Source: Prevotellaceae bacterium (GTDB lineage Bacteria; Bacteroidota; Bacteroidia; Bacteroidales; UBA932). Taken from it: a DNA stretch of 11,933 bases. Below are positions 1 through 6,275 of the stretch, one piece after another. A program made the translations under genes and the position numbers. The notes below the pieces were generated by a model. That model had not been told where the DNA came from and made no database searches. It saw only the letters and a list, made by a program, of their open reading frames with translations. Location of the stretch: the NCBI GenBank assembly GCA_031278495.1, contig JAITKG010000163.1, forward strand, positions 1 to 11,933, given 5' to 3'. Positions within the stretch are counted from its first letter, which is position 1; every line of letters begins with the position of its first letter.

Positions 1-525
1 AGTTGGGGGCGTGATAACAGCAAACAATACTGGTTGCTCCTTTTGATTTTTGCCATTGTTTATTTCATGTGCAGCATTTTATTCAATTCGCTGAAACAGC
101 CGCTTGCCGTCATCTTTGTTATACCTGTAGCATTTATCGGTATTTTCCTGACGTTTTATTTATTTCAATTGAATTTTGACCAGGGTGGATTTGCTTCTTT
201 TGTGTTAATATGCGGGCTTTCGGTCAATGCCAATATTTACGTATTGAATGAATACAATAATATCCGCCGGCAACGTCGCATATCCCGCCTCCGGGCTTAT
301 ACAAAGGCATGGGCGGCTAAAATCAGCCCGATATTTTTGACTGTTATTTCCACTATCCTCGGCTTTATCCCGTTTATGACAGGCGCGCAGGAATCATTTT
401 GGTTTCCGCTGGCTGCCGGCGCCATTGGCGGATTAATCCTGTCGCTGGTCGGCACCTTTTTATTCCTGCCGCTATTCATGGGCGTAGCGAGGAGAAAGGT
501 TTCCGACGCTACGAAAATTGTTTAA
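1..525 (+). CDS. Efflux RND transporter permease, C-terminal fragment (5' end outside window)
   Basis: The frame is open from base 1 and ends at TAA 523-525, so only the last 174 codons of a protein that normally has about 1,000 residues are present. The fragment is very hydrophobic and has the order of the last transmembrane helices of AcrB/HAE-type permeases: two helices near the start, then the helix GFASFVLICGLSVNANIYVL running into the basic loop NEYNNIRRQRR, then ISPIFLTVISTILGFIPFM, then a final glycine-rich helix ending in a basic tail. These match the family's conserved TM10-TM12 region, where the Asn-containing helix is followed by a loop and the 'PI.lT..tTilGl.P' segment. Such permeases use proton flux to export drugs or other compounds through a tripartite complex in the inner membrane. 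It is a host gene, unrelated to the phage-like genes that begin 19 bases later on the other strand. The substrate cannot be inferred. Confidence 0.9.
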   Translation, partial: SWGRDNSKQYWLLLLIFAIVYFMCSILFNSLKQPLAVIFVIPVAFIGIFLTFYLFQLNFDQGGFASFVLICGLSVNANIYVLNEYNNIRRQRRISRLRAYTKAWAAKISPIFLTVISTILGFIPFMTGAQESFWFPLAAGAIGGLILSLVGTFLFLPLFMGVARRKVSDATKIV

Positions 526-531
526 AATTTA

Positions 532-546
532 AGGATAGAATATCCT
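532..546. terminator. Short hairpin between convergent genes, possible bidirectional terminator
   Basis: AGGATA-GAA-TATCCT forms a 6-bp stem with a 3-base loop. It fills the 19-base gap between the stop codon of the RND gene and the minus-strand stop codon at 545-547, which it overlaps. The position suits a terminator serving both strands, but the stem is short and A/T-rich and no clear T-run follows, so the role is an inference from position. Confidence 0.3.
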
Positions 547-1096
547 ACCGGTACAGAAAATTCGTACACCACAGGCATTCGTTATCCAGCGCAATGGCGT
601 CCACCTGCTTGCCGTACCAGCCTTTGCGCTTGAAGAAATCTTTCAGTTGCGGATTCATCTCCATGGGGTCGCCGCGGTCGTCGGTAACAATCCAGTATTT
701 GCGGCGGGTGTGCTTGCCCTTGCCGCTTTGTTCATGCAAATAAGTTAATTGTTTTTTGAGGCGTTCAAACCGTTTTTTCCAAATATAAAATTCGATGTTC
801 AATTTTAATTCCCGGAGGATAGCCGTCGTCCACGAAACGTCGCGGTAGTTACGACAGGTGTCAATGATGTACTGCGGCGCGATGCGGTACGCCGCCACAT
901 AACCGTGGAGGATACGCTCCCATTTGTTTTTGTTGCCGGCATGGCAGTACTCCCGTTCCTGTGTTTTCCAGCGGTATGCCGCCCATCGCTGCAGGGAAAT
1001 GCGCAGGAAGTCTTTGCCGGTTTTTTCAATCAACAGGCGGTAGGGTTTTTCATTTGCCGGGACGCCGGCTGTGGAGTTGGTCATTTTTCCAGTCAT
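545..1096 (-). CDS. Unrecognised phage-associated protein, third gene of the packaging operon
   Basis: I do not recognise this 183-residue protein. It is strongly basic and rich in aromatic residues (many Lys, Arg, Trp and Tyr), with no signal peptide or membrane helix. A helical stretch at about residues 95-125 (IWKKRFERLKKQLTYLHEQ) could form a short coiled coil. The C-terminus carries a CLWC pair 7-10 residues from the end, which could bind metal, although no second pair is obvious. The start ATG is at 1096, 11 bases after the terminase stop, so the two genes almost certainly share a transcript. Position and basic charge would allow a nucleic-acid-binding role in packaging, for example a small-terminase-like or nuclease-accessory function, but nothing in the sequence proves it. 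A second Met at residue 5 is an alternative start. Confidence 0.7.
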   Translation of the reverse strand: MTGKMTNSTAGVPANEKPYRLLIEKTGKDFLRISLQRWAAYRWKTQEREYCHAGNKNKWERILHGYVAAYRIAPQYIIDTCRNYRDVSWTTAILRELKLNIEFYIWKKRFERLKKQLTYLHEQSGKGKHTRRKYWIVTDDRGDPMEMNPQLKDFFKRKGWYGKQVDAIALDNECLWCTNFLYR

Positions 1097-1107
1097 AATT
1101 TCATTTT

Positions 1108-3123
1108 TTAAAAGCTGGCTTCCCCCGCCATGTTCCGCCGGAGTTTCCGGAAATCCTGTGCACGGACGATTTTAGGCGGTTCCATAAACGACTGCGCCAG
1201 CCATAGGGCGCCGGCGCGGGAGAGCACAATATCGTCGTGCGCTCCTTCCACCGCGCCTTTGGAACCATCGGGTTTTTCTTCAAAGCAGTTATATTCGTCC
1301 ACCGCCTCCTGCGCATGTTCGATAAACGAGGCGTCGCGCAAGGCGGCGTTGAGGTTGTCCAGGATCATTTCCTTGGAGGCTTTGTTCGTATGGAAACCCC
1401 ATTTTTTAGGGATGCCGGCGCGAATATCTTCCACGCTAGTGCGGTGGAACAGGTTGTCGTAATGCTCGGCAATCGTATCGAGTATCGTAAAACTGTGGTC
1501 GGCTTCTTCGCCTTTCCGCTTCAGGGAATTCACTTCGATGCCCAATAGCGCATGGTCATACCATTGGCAAATCATGGCAGCCGTCCATGCCAAAATATCC
1601 TGGTCGGTATGCCCGCGCCACTGCGCCGCCAGTTCCACCGGCTGCCCTTTCAGTGCCGGTAGCCGGTCAATAATGGAAAGCACCGACCAGTCGGCGGCAT
1701 ACGTGCGCCCGCCAATATCAAGGAAGCCGCAAAATCGGTTGGCAATAGGCAGTTGACAGTAGGCAGCCGGCGGGGACAGATGGGGCGGGGCAATCCATAT
1801 TTTGAGGTTACCGCTGGGCTGTCCGGCAAAGCGGATATCCTGCAAAGCGCCGGCGCCGGTACGCGCTTTGGCGGACAGTTCGCCAATGAGTAATGGCTCC
1901 CTGACGTACTGTTCCGCCGTTTTAACGTACAGCGGGGAAAATACGCGGCGGGCGTCGGATTGGAAGGCTTCATCGGGCGTGGTAGGAAATTCCGACTGCA
2001 TCCGCCATACATCGCCTTTAAATTCTTTCAGCTTGGCGCGGTACCAGTGGATGCCTTCCAGCGTAGCGCCGGAGCGCCACAAAAAATGTTCGTACTCCGT
2101 AAATGACCGGATAAACTCAGCTACGTTGCCGGGAATATCCAACTGGTACATTTTAATCTCATGCCACGCTACGAATACCGGCGTATCGTTGTTTTGCGCC
2201 CGCACCGCATGTTGCCAGGCGCGGTGGAAATAATTGCCCACGCCTTTGGCAGTGCTTTCCTGTACAATCATGGTGCCGGGAATATAAGGGATAGAGCCGA
2301 CAATTGTTTGTATTAAATCTTCCGGCTTCTTCCCTTCGGTTTCTTTCCACAAGCCGACCTCGGAGAGGTGTGCCATCATGATGTCCTGGCTCCGGAGGCT
2401 GTCCGGCTGCTGCATGGAACCGATGGAAATAACCGCCTCGCTTTCTACGATAAGTTTATTTTTGGCGCTGCCCTCGAAGTTGCGCATGGTGATAGCGCCG
2501 ATTTCCGGCGGATGGAATTTTGCCACCCGTGTAAACATGCTGCGGATGACGCGCGCCTGGTTTTCCACATGCGTAGCAATCACGGAATGCCAACGGTCGT
2601 AGCGGAAAGCCTGCAACCACTGCATGAAAAGTTGCACCAGCGTGGAGCCGCCCCACTGCCGCGCCTTGCAGATAATAATCCGTACCGGCGCGCCGGCTTC
2701 ATACATTTTGATGATGGCATGGAGTAGTTTCCGTTGCGGGCGGTTCAGGATAAAAGGGATGATTTTTTTTGTTTCCTTGTCCTGAATTTTAGCGCAGATA
2801 GCCGCCCAAAATTCATAATCGTAACGGCAGCGGGCGCGCATCAGTTCGTAGAATAATTCTTCGCCGGAAACAGCCGCCATAGCCGCTGCCCGCTCCATGC
2901 TTTTATACTTTTGCAATAAATGCACTACCGGCTCTTCCTGCATGGCAGCGGGAATGTACCAATCCATGTCATGACCTTCGCAGGTAAACGCTAACGAAGC
3001 GCGTATGCCGGCGGTGTCGCCGTAACCGGTTATGGGATTATAAGGCGCATCGAACAATGCACGGCGGCGTTTGTTCTCGTGCCGCATGGCTGTAACAGTA
3101 GAACCGGGCAAGGGCTTTTCCAT
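1108..3123 (-). CDS. Phage terminase large subunit (packaging ATPase and nuclease)
   Basis: This 671-residue protein would be the ATP-driven motor that threads DNA into a prohead and cuts it. A Walker A-like loop KARQWGGS (residues 153-160) has the R-Q-x-G-G-S form typical of TerL. The Walker B region DIMMAHLSEVGLW (247-259) ends in the catalytic SE pair (Glu255). The coupling motif QESTAKG lies at 288-294. The C-terminal RNase H-like nuclease shows its three acidic positions: Asp469 in FLDIGG, Glu530 in LLGIEVN and the HDD of GAHDDIV at 629-631. All catalytic residues seem intact. At 671 residues it is longer than many terminases, because of about 120 residues before the ATPase core and a linker near 440-465. 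That linker contains a host-type heptamer repeat (separate entry). The start lies 12 bases after the upstream 80-aa gene. It points away from the head genes, which is unusual. Confidence 0.93.
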   Translation of the reverse strand: MEKPLPGSTVTAMRHENKRRRALFDAPYNPITGYGDTAGIRASLAFTCEGHDMDWYIPAAMQEEPVVHLLQKYKSMERAAAMAAVSGEELFYELMRARCRYDYEFWAAICAKIQDKETKKIIPFILNRPQRKLLHAIIKMYEAGAPVRIIICKARQWGGSTLVQLFMQWLQAFRYDRWHSVIATHVENQARVIRSMFTRVAKFHPPEIGAITMRNFEGSAKNKLIVESEAVISIGSMQQPDSLRSQDIMMAHLSEVGLWKETEGKKPEDLIQTIVGSIPYIPGTMIVQESTAKGVGNYFHRAWQHAVRAQNNDTPVFVAWHEIKMYQLDIPGNVAEFIRSFTEYEHFLWRSGATLEGIHWYRAKLKEFKGDVWRMQSEFPTTPDEAFQSDARRVFSPLYVKTAEQYVREPLLIGELSAKARTGAGALQDIRFAGQPSGNLKIWIAPPHLSPPAAYCQLPIANRFCGFLDIGGRTYAADWSVLSIIDRLPALKGQPVELAAQWRGHTDQDILAWTAAMICQWYDHALLGIEVNSLKRKGEEADHSFTILDTIAEHYDNLFHRTSVEDIRAGIPKKWGFHTNKASKEMILDNLNAALRDASFIEHAQEAVDEYNCFEEKPDGSKGAVEGAHDDIVLSRAGALWLAQSFMEPPKIVRAQDFRKLRRNMAGEASF
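1739..1766 (-). repeat. Four degenerate heptamers inside the terminase reading frame
   Basis: Read on the minus strand, this is four 7-base units in a row: CTGCCTA, CTGTCAA, CTGCCTA and TTGCCAA. Tandem heptamers of this kind (CTGCCTA/CTGCCAA) are familiar as intergenic repeats in Bacteroidota genomes. Here they encode about residues 453-462 (AAYCQLPIAN) of the terminase, in the linker just before the first nuclease motif. The period is seen directly; the link to the host repeat family is from memory and not checked. Confidence 0.55.
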
Positions 3124-3135
3124 CGTGATATCCGC

Positions 3136-3378
3136 TTATGCTGGTTTTTCTTTCAAATATTCGCGGACATACTTTTCTATCATCTGTTCACAATACCCCA
3201 GCCCGATGTCTTGCGAGACAATAGAGTAAATATCCACCTTCCGCAGACTTTTCCCGGCGTCGATAGCCACGCCGTCGTCCAGTGTTATTTTCCCTTTCCC
3301 GCTGTTGATGGCTTTGATTACTTTGTCGTATGACGCCCGGATGAGCGCCCGCGCTTTCTTGGTTGTTTCCCTTTCCAT
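3136..3378 (-). CDS. Small unrecognised protein, first gene of the packaging operon
   Basis: This 80-residue, Lys/Arg-rich, probably helical protein has no membrane segment. Its N-terminal third (ERETTKKARALIRASYDKVIKAI) looks like one basic amphipathic helix, followed by a turn (SGKGKITLDDG) and a helical C-terminus ending in EKPA. It is read first in the operon, 12 bases ahead of the large terminase, the position in which phages often keep the small terminase subunit. However, it is short for that family and I see no clear helix-turn-helix, so a small-terminase role is only a guess from context. Its ATG lies five bases after a large stem-loop at 3384-3430. If that stem-loop is transcribed it would sit in the leader and could control translation. 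Confidence 0.65.
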   Translation of the reverse strand: MERETTKKARALIRASYDKVIKAINSGKGKITLDDGVAIDAGKSLRKVDIYSIVSQDIGLGYCEQMIEKYVREYLKEKPA

Positions 3379-3383
3379 ACTTG

Positions 3384-3430
3384 CCGGATATTTAGTTTAA
3401 ATCTTTTGCAAAGATTCAACTAAAATCCGG
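3384..3430. promoter_or_regulatory. Long imperfect palindrome or stem-loop in the divergent control region
   Basis: The arms run CCGGAT (3384-3389), TTTAGTT (3391-3397), AATCTTT (3400-3406) and back as AAAGATT (3410-3416), AACTAAA (3418-3424), ATCCGG (3425-3430). This gives 20 base pairs broken by one bulged A and a 2x1 internal loop, closed by a TGC triloop. It lies directly upstream of the minus-strand operon. As DNA it could be an operator for a dimeric regulator; as RNA it would be a leader hairpin next to the start codon. An imperfect -7-like box (AATCTTTG on the minus strand, one base from TAnnTTTG) lies inside it. Confidence 0.6.
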
Positions 3431-3470
3431 GTTAACATGGAAAATTATTTCAAAGTTTTTAACGGGTTAT

Positions 3471-3512
3471 TATACTATAGTAAAAGTTGCCTATACTATA
3501 AGGAAAGTTGCT
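3471..3512 (+). repeat. Two tandem 21-bp repeats upstream of the head operon promoter
   Basis: TATACTATAGTAAAAGTTGCC (3471-3491) is followed at once by TATACTATAAGGAAAGTTGCT (3492-3512), with 17 of 21 positions identical. A third, much weaker copy may begin at 3513 (TATAATATA). The first copy contains the perfect 10-bp palindrome TACTATAGTA (3473-3482). A period of two helical turns just upstream of a promoter fits a pair of sites for a regulator binding the same face of the DNA. Confidence 0.6.
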
Positions 3513-3545
3513 TATAATATATAGTGGCAGCTGGTTTTTGGGGCG

Positions 3546-3553
3546 TACTTTTG
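3546..3553 (+). promoter_or_regulatory. Bacteroidota-type -7 element for the head operon
   Basis: TACTTTTG matches the TAnnTTTG consensus exactly and lies 26 bases before the ATG at 3580, leaving a leader of roughly 20 bases. No good TTG -33 box is found 19-21 bases upstream; the best candidate is TGG near 3525. The tandem 21-bp repeats end 33 bases upstream, which suggests control by an activator or repressor. Confidence 0.55.
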
Positions 3554-3579
3554 TCCGTATAAATTAAAACCGCACCATC

Positions 3580-4422
3580 ATGGAACAAAACGAGCAAGCC
3601 CTTCCGCCGTCAGAAAACGGCGCAACGCAAGAAACGGAACAAGCGACCGCTGCCACAACGCAACCCAATGCCTTAAACGAAACGCCGCCTGCGCCGGCTG
3701 CAGCCGGGGACAATGCGGTATTAACTTTTGTCGCCACGCATATGCCGGAACTTAGTGAAGCCAGCGAGGCGGAAAAATACGAGGCGGTAGCCGACCTTTT
3801 GAAAAAGAACCACGCTTTCAACGAAGCGATGGACGAACTTTTTAAACGGGAGCCCGAGATTGCCGCATTGATTACGGCGGTGATGAAAGGCGAAGGCACT
3901 TTTATCAATGCACTGGCGAAAACCATTTCCCCCGACGAATTATCTGCCCTTATCGAAAACGACGGTGAGGATTCGGTAAAAGCCCGCGATGCACGGCATG
4001 AAAAATTCAAAGCCTACCGGAAGCGGGAAGCCAACATGGCTACCAATGCCGCCAAGACGAACGAGCACATTGCCCGGTGGATGGAAAAGAAAGGCTGGGA
4101 CGAAGCCAAACAAAAAGACTTTTTCGATAAAGTCCTCCTGCTGTTGGATGCCGCCGCCGACGGCATCCTTACCGCTAAGGAACTGGATCAACTGGAACAG
4201 ATGATTTATTTCGACGAGGCGATAACCGCTGCCCGGGAAGAAGGCATCGTAGCCGGACGCAATGAAAAAATTGACGACAAACGACTACAGGAAGCCGCAC
4301 GGAAAGCTACCGACGGGTTGCCTGCTTTGACCGGCGGCGGGGCGCCCGCCGGGGAAAAACCGGCAAAGACCAATCCCTTCGACGATGTGATAGATATGAA
4401 ATCCAAACAAAATAAATTTTAA
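3580..4422 (+). CDS. Head scaffolding-like protein
   Basis: This 280-residue, highly charged, mostly helical protein lies immediately before the major capsid gene, the usual place for a scaffold. Residues 1-48 are Pro/Ala/Thr/Gln-rich and probably disordered. Residues 50-145 are predicted helical and acidic. Residues 150-180 are basic (KAYRKREANMATNAAKTNEH). Acidic helices follow, then a Gly/Pro-rich stretch (about 244-262), and a short C-terminal tail NPFDDVIDMKSKQNKF. A helical body with a charged C-terminal end that contacts the shell protein is typical of phage scaffolds, which guide coat assembly and then leave the prohead. No protease motif is seen, so it is not a protease-scaffold fusion. 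The assignment rests on composition and position; I do not recognise a specific family. The ATG at 3580 fits the promoter and spacing, and six bases separate it from the capsid gene. Confidence 0.7.
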   Translation: MEQNEQALPPSENGATQETEQATAATTQPNALNETPPAPAAAGDNAVLTFVATHMPELSEASEAEKYEAVADLLKKNHAFNEAMDELFKREPEIAALITAVMKGEGTFINALAKTISPDELSALIENDGEDSVKARDARHEKFKAYRKREANMATNAAKTNEHIARWMEKKGWDEAKQKDFFDKVLLLLDAAADGILTAKELDQLEQMIYFDEAITAAREEGIVAGRNEKIDDKRLQEAARKATDGLPALTGGGAPAGEKPAKTNPFDDVIDMKSKQNKF

Positions 4423-4428
4423 TATACC

Positions 4429-5892
4429 ATGAAAACAACCATGAAAATGCCCGGCACACTCCGGCGGGGCTTTAAAGTAGCCGGATTTTTTGCCGTATTA
4501 CTGACGGCGCTTTTTCTTTCTATCGGCATGGACGCTTTGGCGCAGGATACCGGCTTTACCCTGGCAGCCTCCGGCGCCGCTGCCGCCATCGGCACGCATG
4601 ATGCCGGCGTAGCCAATAAGGAACTGAATACGGAAGACGCTAAGGCATTATCACCGAATATTCTTGAAGACAGTGTTTCGGAAAAGATTACCGAGATTTA
4701 CAGTGAGGATGCGCCCTTTTTCTACCTGCTGAACAAATTTTCCAAAGTGAAGATGAACACGAAACACGGTATCTTCTCGCGGGTGCATAAATTCTACCAG
4801 ATTGACCAGCGACCGATCCAATGTATTGTTACCACCGGGAACGCTTCCGCTACGACCATCTCGACGGATTTGGAAGTGGACAATGTAAAAATGTGGACCA
4901 AGGACTGCGTGGTGGATGTGCTTTTGAGCAACCCTACAGCCGGACAACTGGGCTATGACTACGATTCCAACCAGGAACTGCAAATAGGCAAACTGCAGTT
5001 GATCGTCATCAGTGTGGACAAGGGCGCCAACAAGATCACCGTACAAGCCCTCAATGCCCGCCGGGCGGCTATTGAAGATGCCGATACGGCGTATGTGCCG
5101 GTCATTCCTGCCGGCACACGTTTAGTTCGGTTGCCGATGCTGGGGTCGGAAACGGATGCACAGGCGCCGCCGTATGCCGATATGCCGACGGATACGAAAA
5201 ACTATGTAGCCACTTTCCATACCCAGTACGAAGTAACGCCTGACTTTTTAAAACACGGAAAAGAAGTCAACTGGGGCGAAGCGCAAATCAAAGACCGCAA
5301 CCTGAAAGATATGATGCGTACAATAGAACGTAACCTCATTGCCGGGCAACGCGCGCATATTACCGACGTCATCGACGGCGATGAGAAATACCAGATGGGC
5401 GGCTTCCTTTACTTTAACACCAATACCTTTGAATATGTCATCAACAGCGCCGGCGAAGGATTGACGGGCGATGATTTGAATAATCTGATGGCGCATACCT
5501 TTGCCGGCAATAACGGTAGCCACAGCCGGCTGTTATTGATGGGTTCCGACTTTGCCCGCCGCGCACAATCCATAAAAGATACCGAAAAATGGAGTACCGT
5601 ACTAACGCCAAAGACCAAATACGGGTTTGAATTTACCGGTATCGCCAACCTGTTCGGCACGCTGGATGCCATGTTATATACTACGCTTGATGATGTGGGC
5701 ATGAAAGATTATGCGTTGATTATTGACCTTGCCAATGCGTCTGTCGTAGAAGCCGAAGGATTATGTGTGACGCCGCTGGAATTGAAAAAATCCGGTCAGA
5801 AGAATGTGGAAGCCTCTTACATTACCCGGAAAATGACCTATGAACACCGCAACCCCAAAACGCATGTTTTGGTAAAACCGAAATATATTTAA
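4429..5892 (+). CDS. Major capsid protein with N-terminal signal-peptide-like segment
   Basis: This 487-residue protein fits a major capsid protein of the HK97 fold, possibly close to the SU10/N4 gp56-type coat proteins. Supporting points are its size, its place after the scaffold, a 'SPNILEDSVSEKITEI' opening followed by 'APFFYLLNKFSKVKMN', several beta-rich stretches, and a long charged spine-like helix (NWGEAQIKDRNLKDMMRTIE, about 280-299) followed by RNLIAGQRA. The first 38 residues are unusual. They form a basic start (K2, K6, R12, R13, K16), an uninterrupted hydrophobic run at about 17-34 and an Ala-Leu-Ala site at 36-38 before QD, which is the layout of a Sec signal peptide. Coat proteins are not normally exported. 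The segment may be removed on maturation, may tether assembly to the membrane, or translation may begin downstream (Met34 is in frame). A structured intergenic region follows the stop. Confidence 0.8.
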   Translation: MKTTMKMPGTLRRGFKVAGFFAVLLTALFLSIGMDALAQDTGFTLAASGAAAAIGTHDAGVANKELNTEDAKALSPNILEDSVSEKITEIYSEDAPFFYLLNKFSKVKMNTKHGIFSRVHKFYQIDQRPIQCIVTTGNASATTISTDLEVDNVKMWTKDCVVDVLLSNPTAGQLGYDYDSNQELQIGKLQLIVISVDKGANKITVQALNARRAAIEDADTAYVPVIPAGTRLVRLPMLGSETDAQAPPYADMPTDTKNYVATFHTQYEVTPDFLKHGKEVNWGEAQIKDRNLKDMMRTIERNLIAGQRAHITDVIDGDEKYQMGGFLYFNTNTFEYVINSAGEGLTGDDLNNLMAHTFAGNNGSHSRLLLMGSDFARRAQSIKDTEKWSTVLTPKTKYGFEFTGIANLFGTLDAMLYTTLDDVGMKDYALIIDLANASVVEAEGLCVTPLELKKSGQKNVEASYITRKMTYEHRNPKTHVLVKPKYI

Positions 5893-5900
5893 AGAAACAA

Positions 5901-5946
5901 TTTGTATCATGCCTCGACATCGGGCGGTATCGCGCCTCGATACAAA
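5901..5946 (+). promoter_or_regulatory. Alternative stem-loops after the capsid gene, possible attenuator
   Basis: TTTGTATC (5901-5908) can pair with GATACAAA (5939-5946), a perfect 8-bp stem around 30 bases. Two other pairings compete with it: ATCGGGCG with CGCC-T-CGAT (5919-5926 with 5933-5941, one bulged T), and GTATCG with CGATAC (5927-5932 with 5938-5943). The sequence GCCTCGA also occurs twice (5911-5917 and 5935-5940 plus a neighbour). Mutually exclusive folds between a very highly expressed gene and the next cistron suggest attenuation or mRNA processing. There is no clear U-tract. Confidence 0.45.
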
Positions 5947-5995
5947 ACGGCAAACATGAAATGTAAAACCAATATTTTTATAACAATAAACCAAT

Positions 5996-6271
5996 ATGTC
6001 AGTTAAAATTTATAGAACGATCCGCAACGGTAGTTTGAATACTATCGTTAAACACCAGAACGGGCTGCGCCGGGTGGCGTTTACTGCTAACTTTAATGAG
6101 CGCGGCACTTTTTCCACTGCCGACGTGGAACTGCAACAATCATTGGAAGCCGACGCCGGTTTTGGTACGGTGTATGTTTTGTTGCGCGAATGCAGCAAGG
6201 AGAAACCATCCAAACGCCGCAAAGGAGCGAATACCTTGCAGGAGGAGCCGGCGGCAGATACAACAACTTGA
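5996..6271 (+). CDS. Small head-associated protein, function unknown
   Basis: This 91-residue protein lies between the major capsid and adaptor genes. The first 65 residues look like a compact beta fold: KIYRTIRNGSLNTIVKH, then RVAFTANFNERGTFSTADVE, then LQQSLEADAGFGTVYVLL. The last 25 are a basic, then acidic, probably disordered tail (KEKPSKRRKG...EEPAAD). The 'gtfsT.d.elQ.aLE....fg' pattern resembles small proteins that follow capsid genes in other phages of this group, but I cannot name a family and the resemblance is from memory. Possible roles are capsid decoration or a head-completion piece. The gene is 103 bases from the capsid gene, which makes it the only widely spaced gene of the head operon. 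Only four bases separate it from the next gene. Confidence 0.7.
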   Translation: MSVKIYRTIRNGSLNTIVKHQNGLRRVAFTANFNERGTFSTADVELQQSLEADAGFGTVYVLLRECSKEKPSKRRKGANTLQEEPAADTTT

Positions 6272-6275
6272 CGCC

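Noticed and set aside
545..1096. Calling the 183-aa protein a portal or small terminase
   Set aside because: It is far too short for a portal and shows no helix-turn-helix or small-terminase pattern; only its position links it to packaging.
1130..2727. Several plus-strand frames of 70-143 codons opposite the terminase gene
   Set aside because: They are antisense shadows of a clear terminase, with no recognisable domains and Cys/Ser/Arg-rich composition.
6096..6275. Longer start for the adaptor-like gene
   Set aside because: It would overlap the 91-aa gene nearly throughout. The upstream residues are Cys/Arg-rich and look like an out-of-frame reading, and the ATG at 6276 sits four bases after the previous stop.
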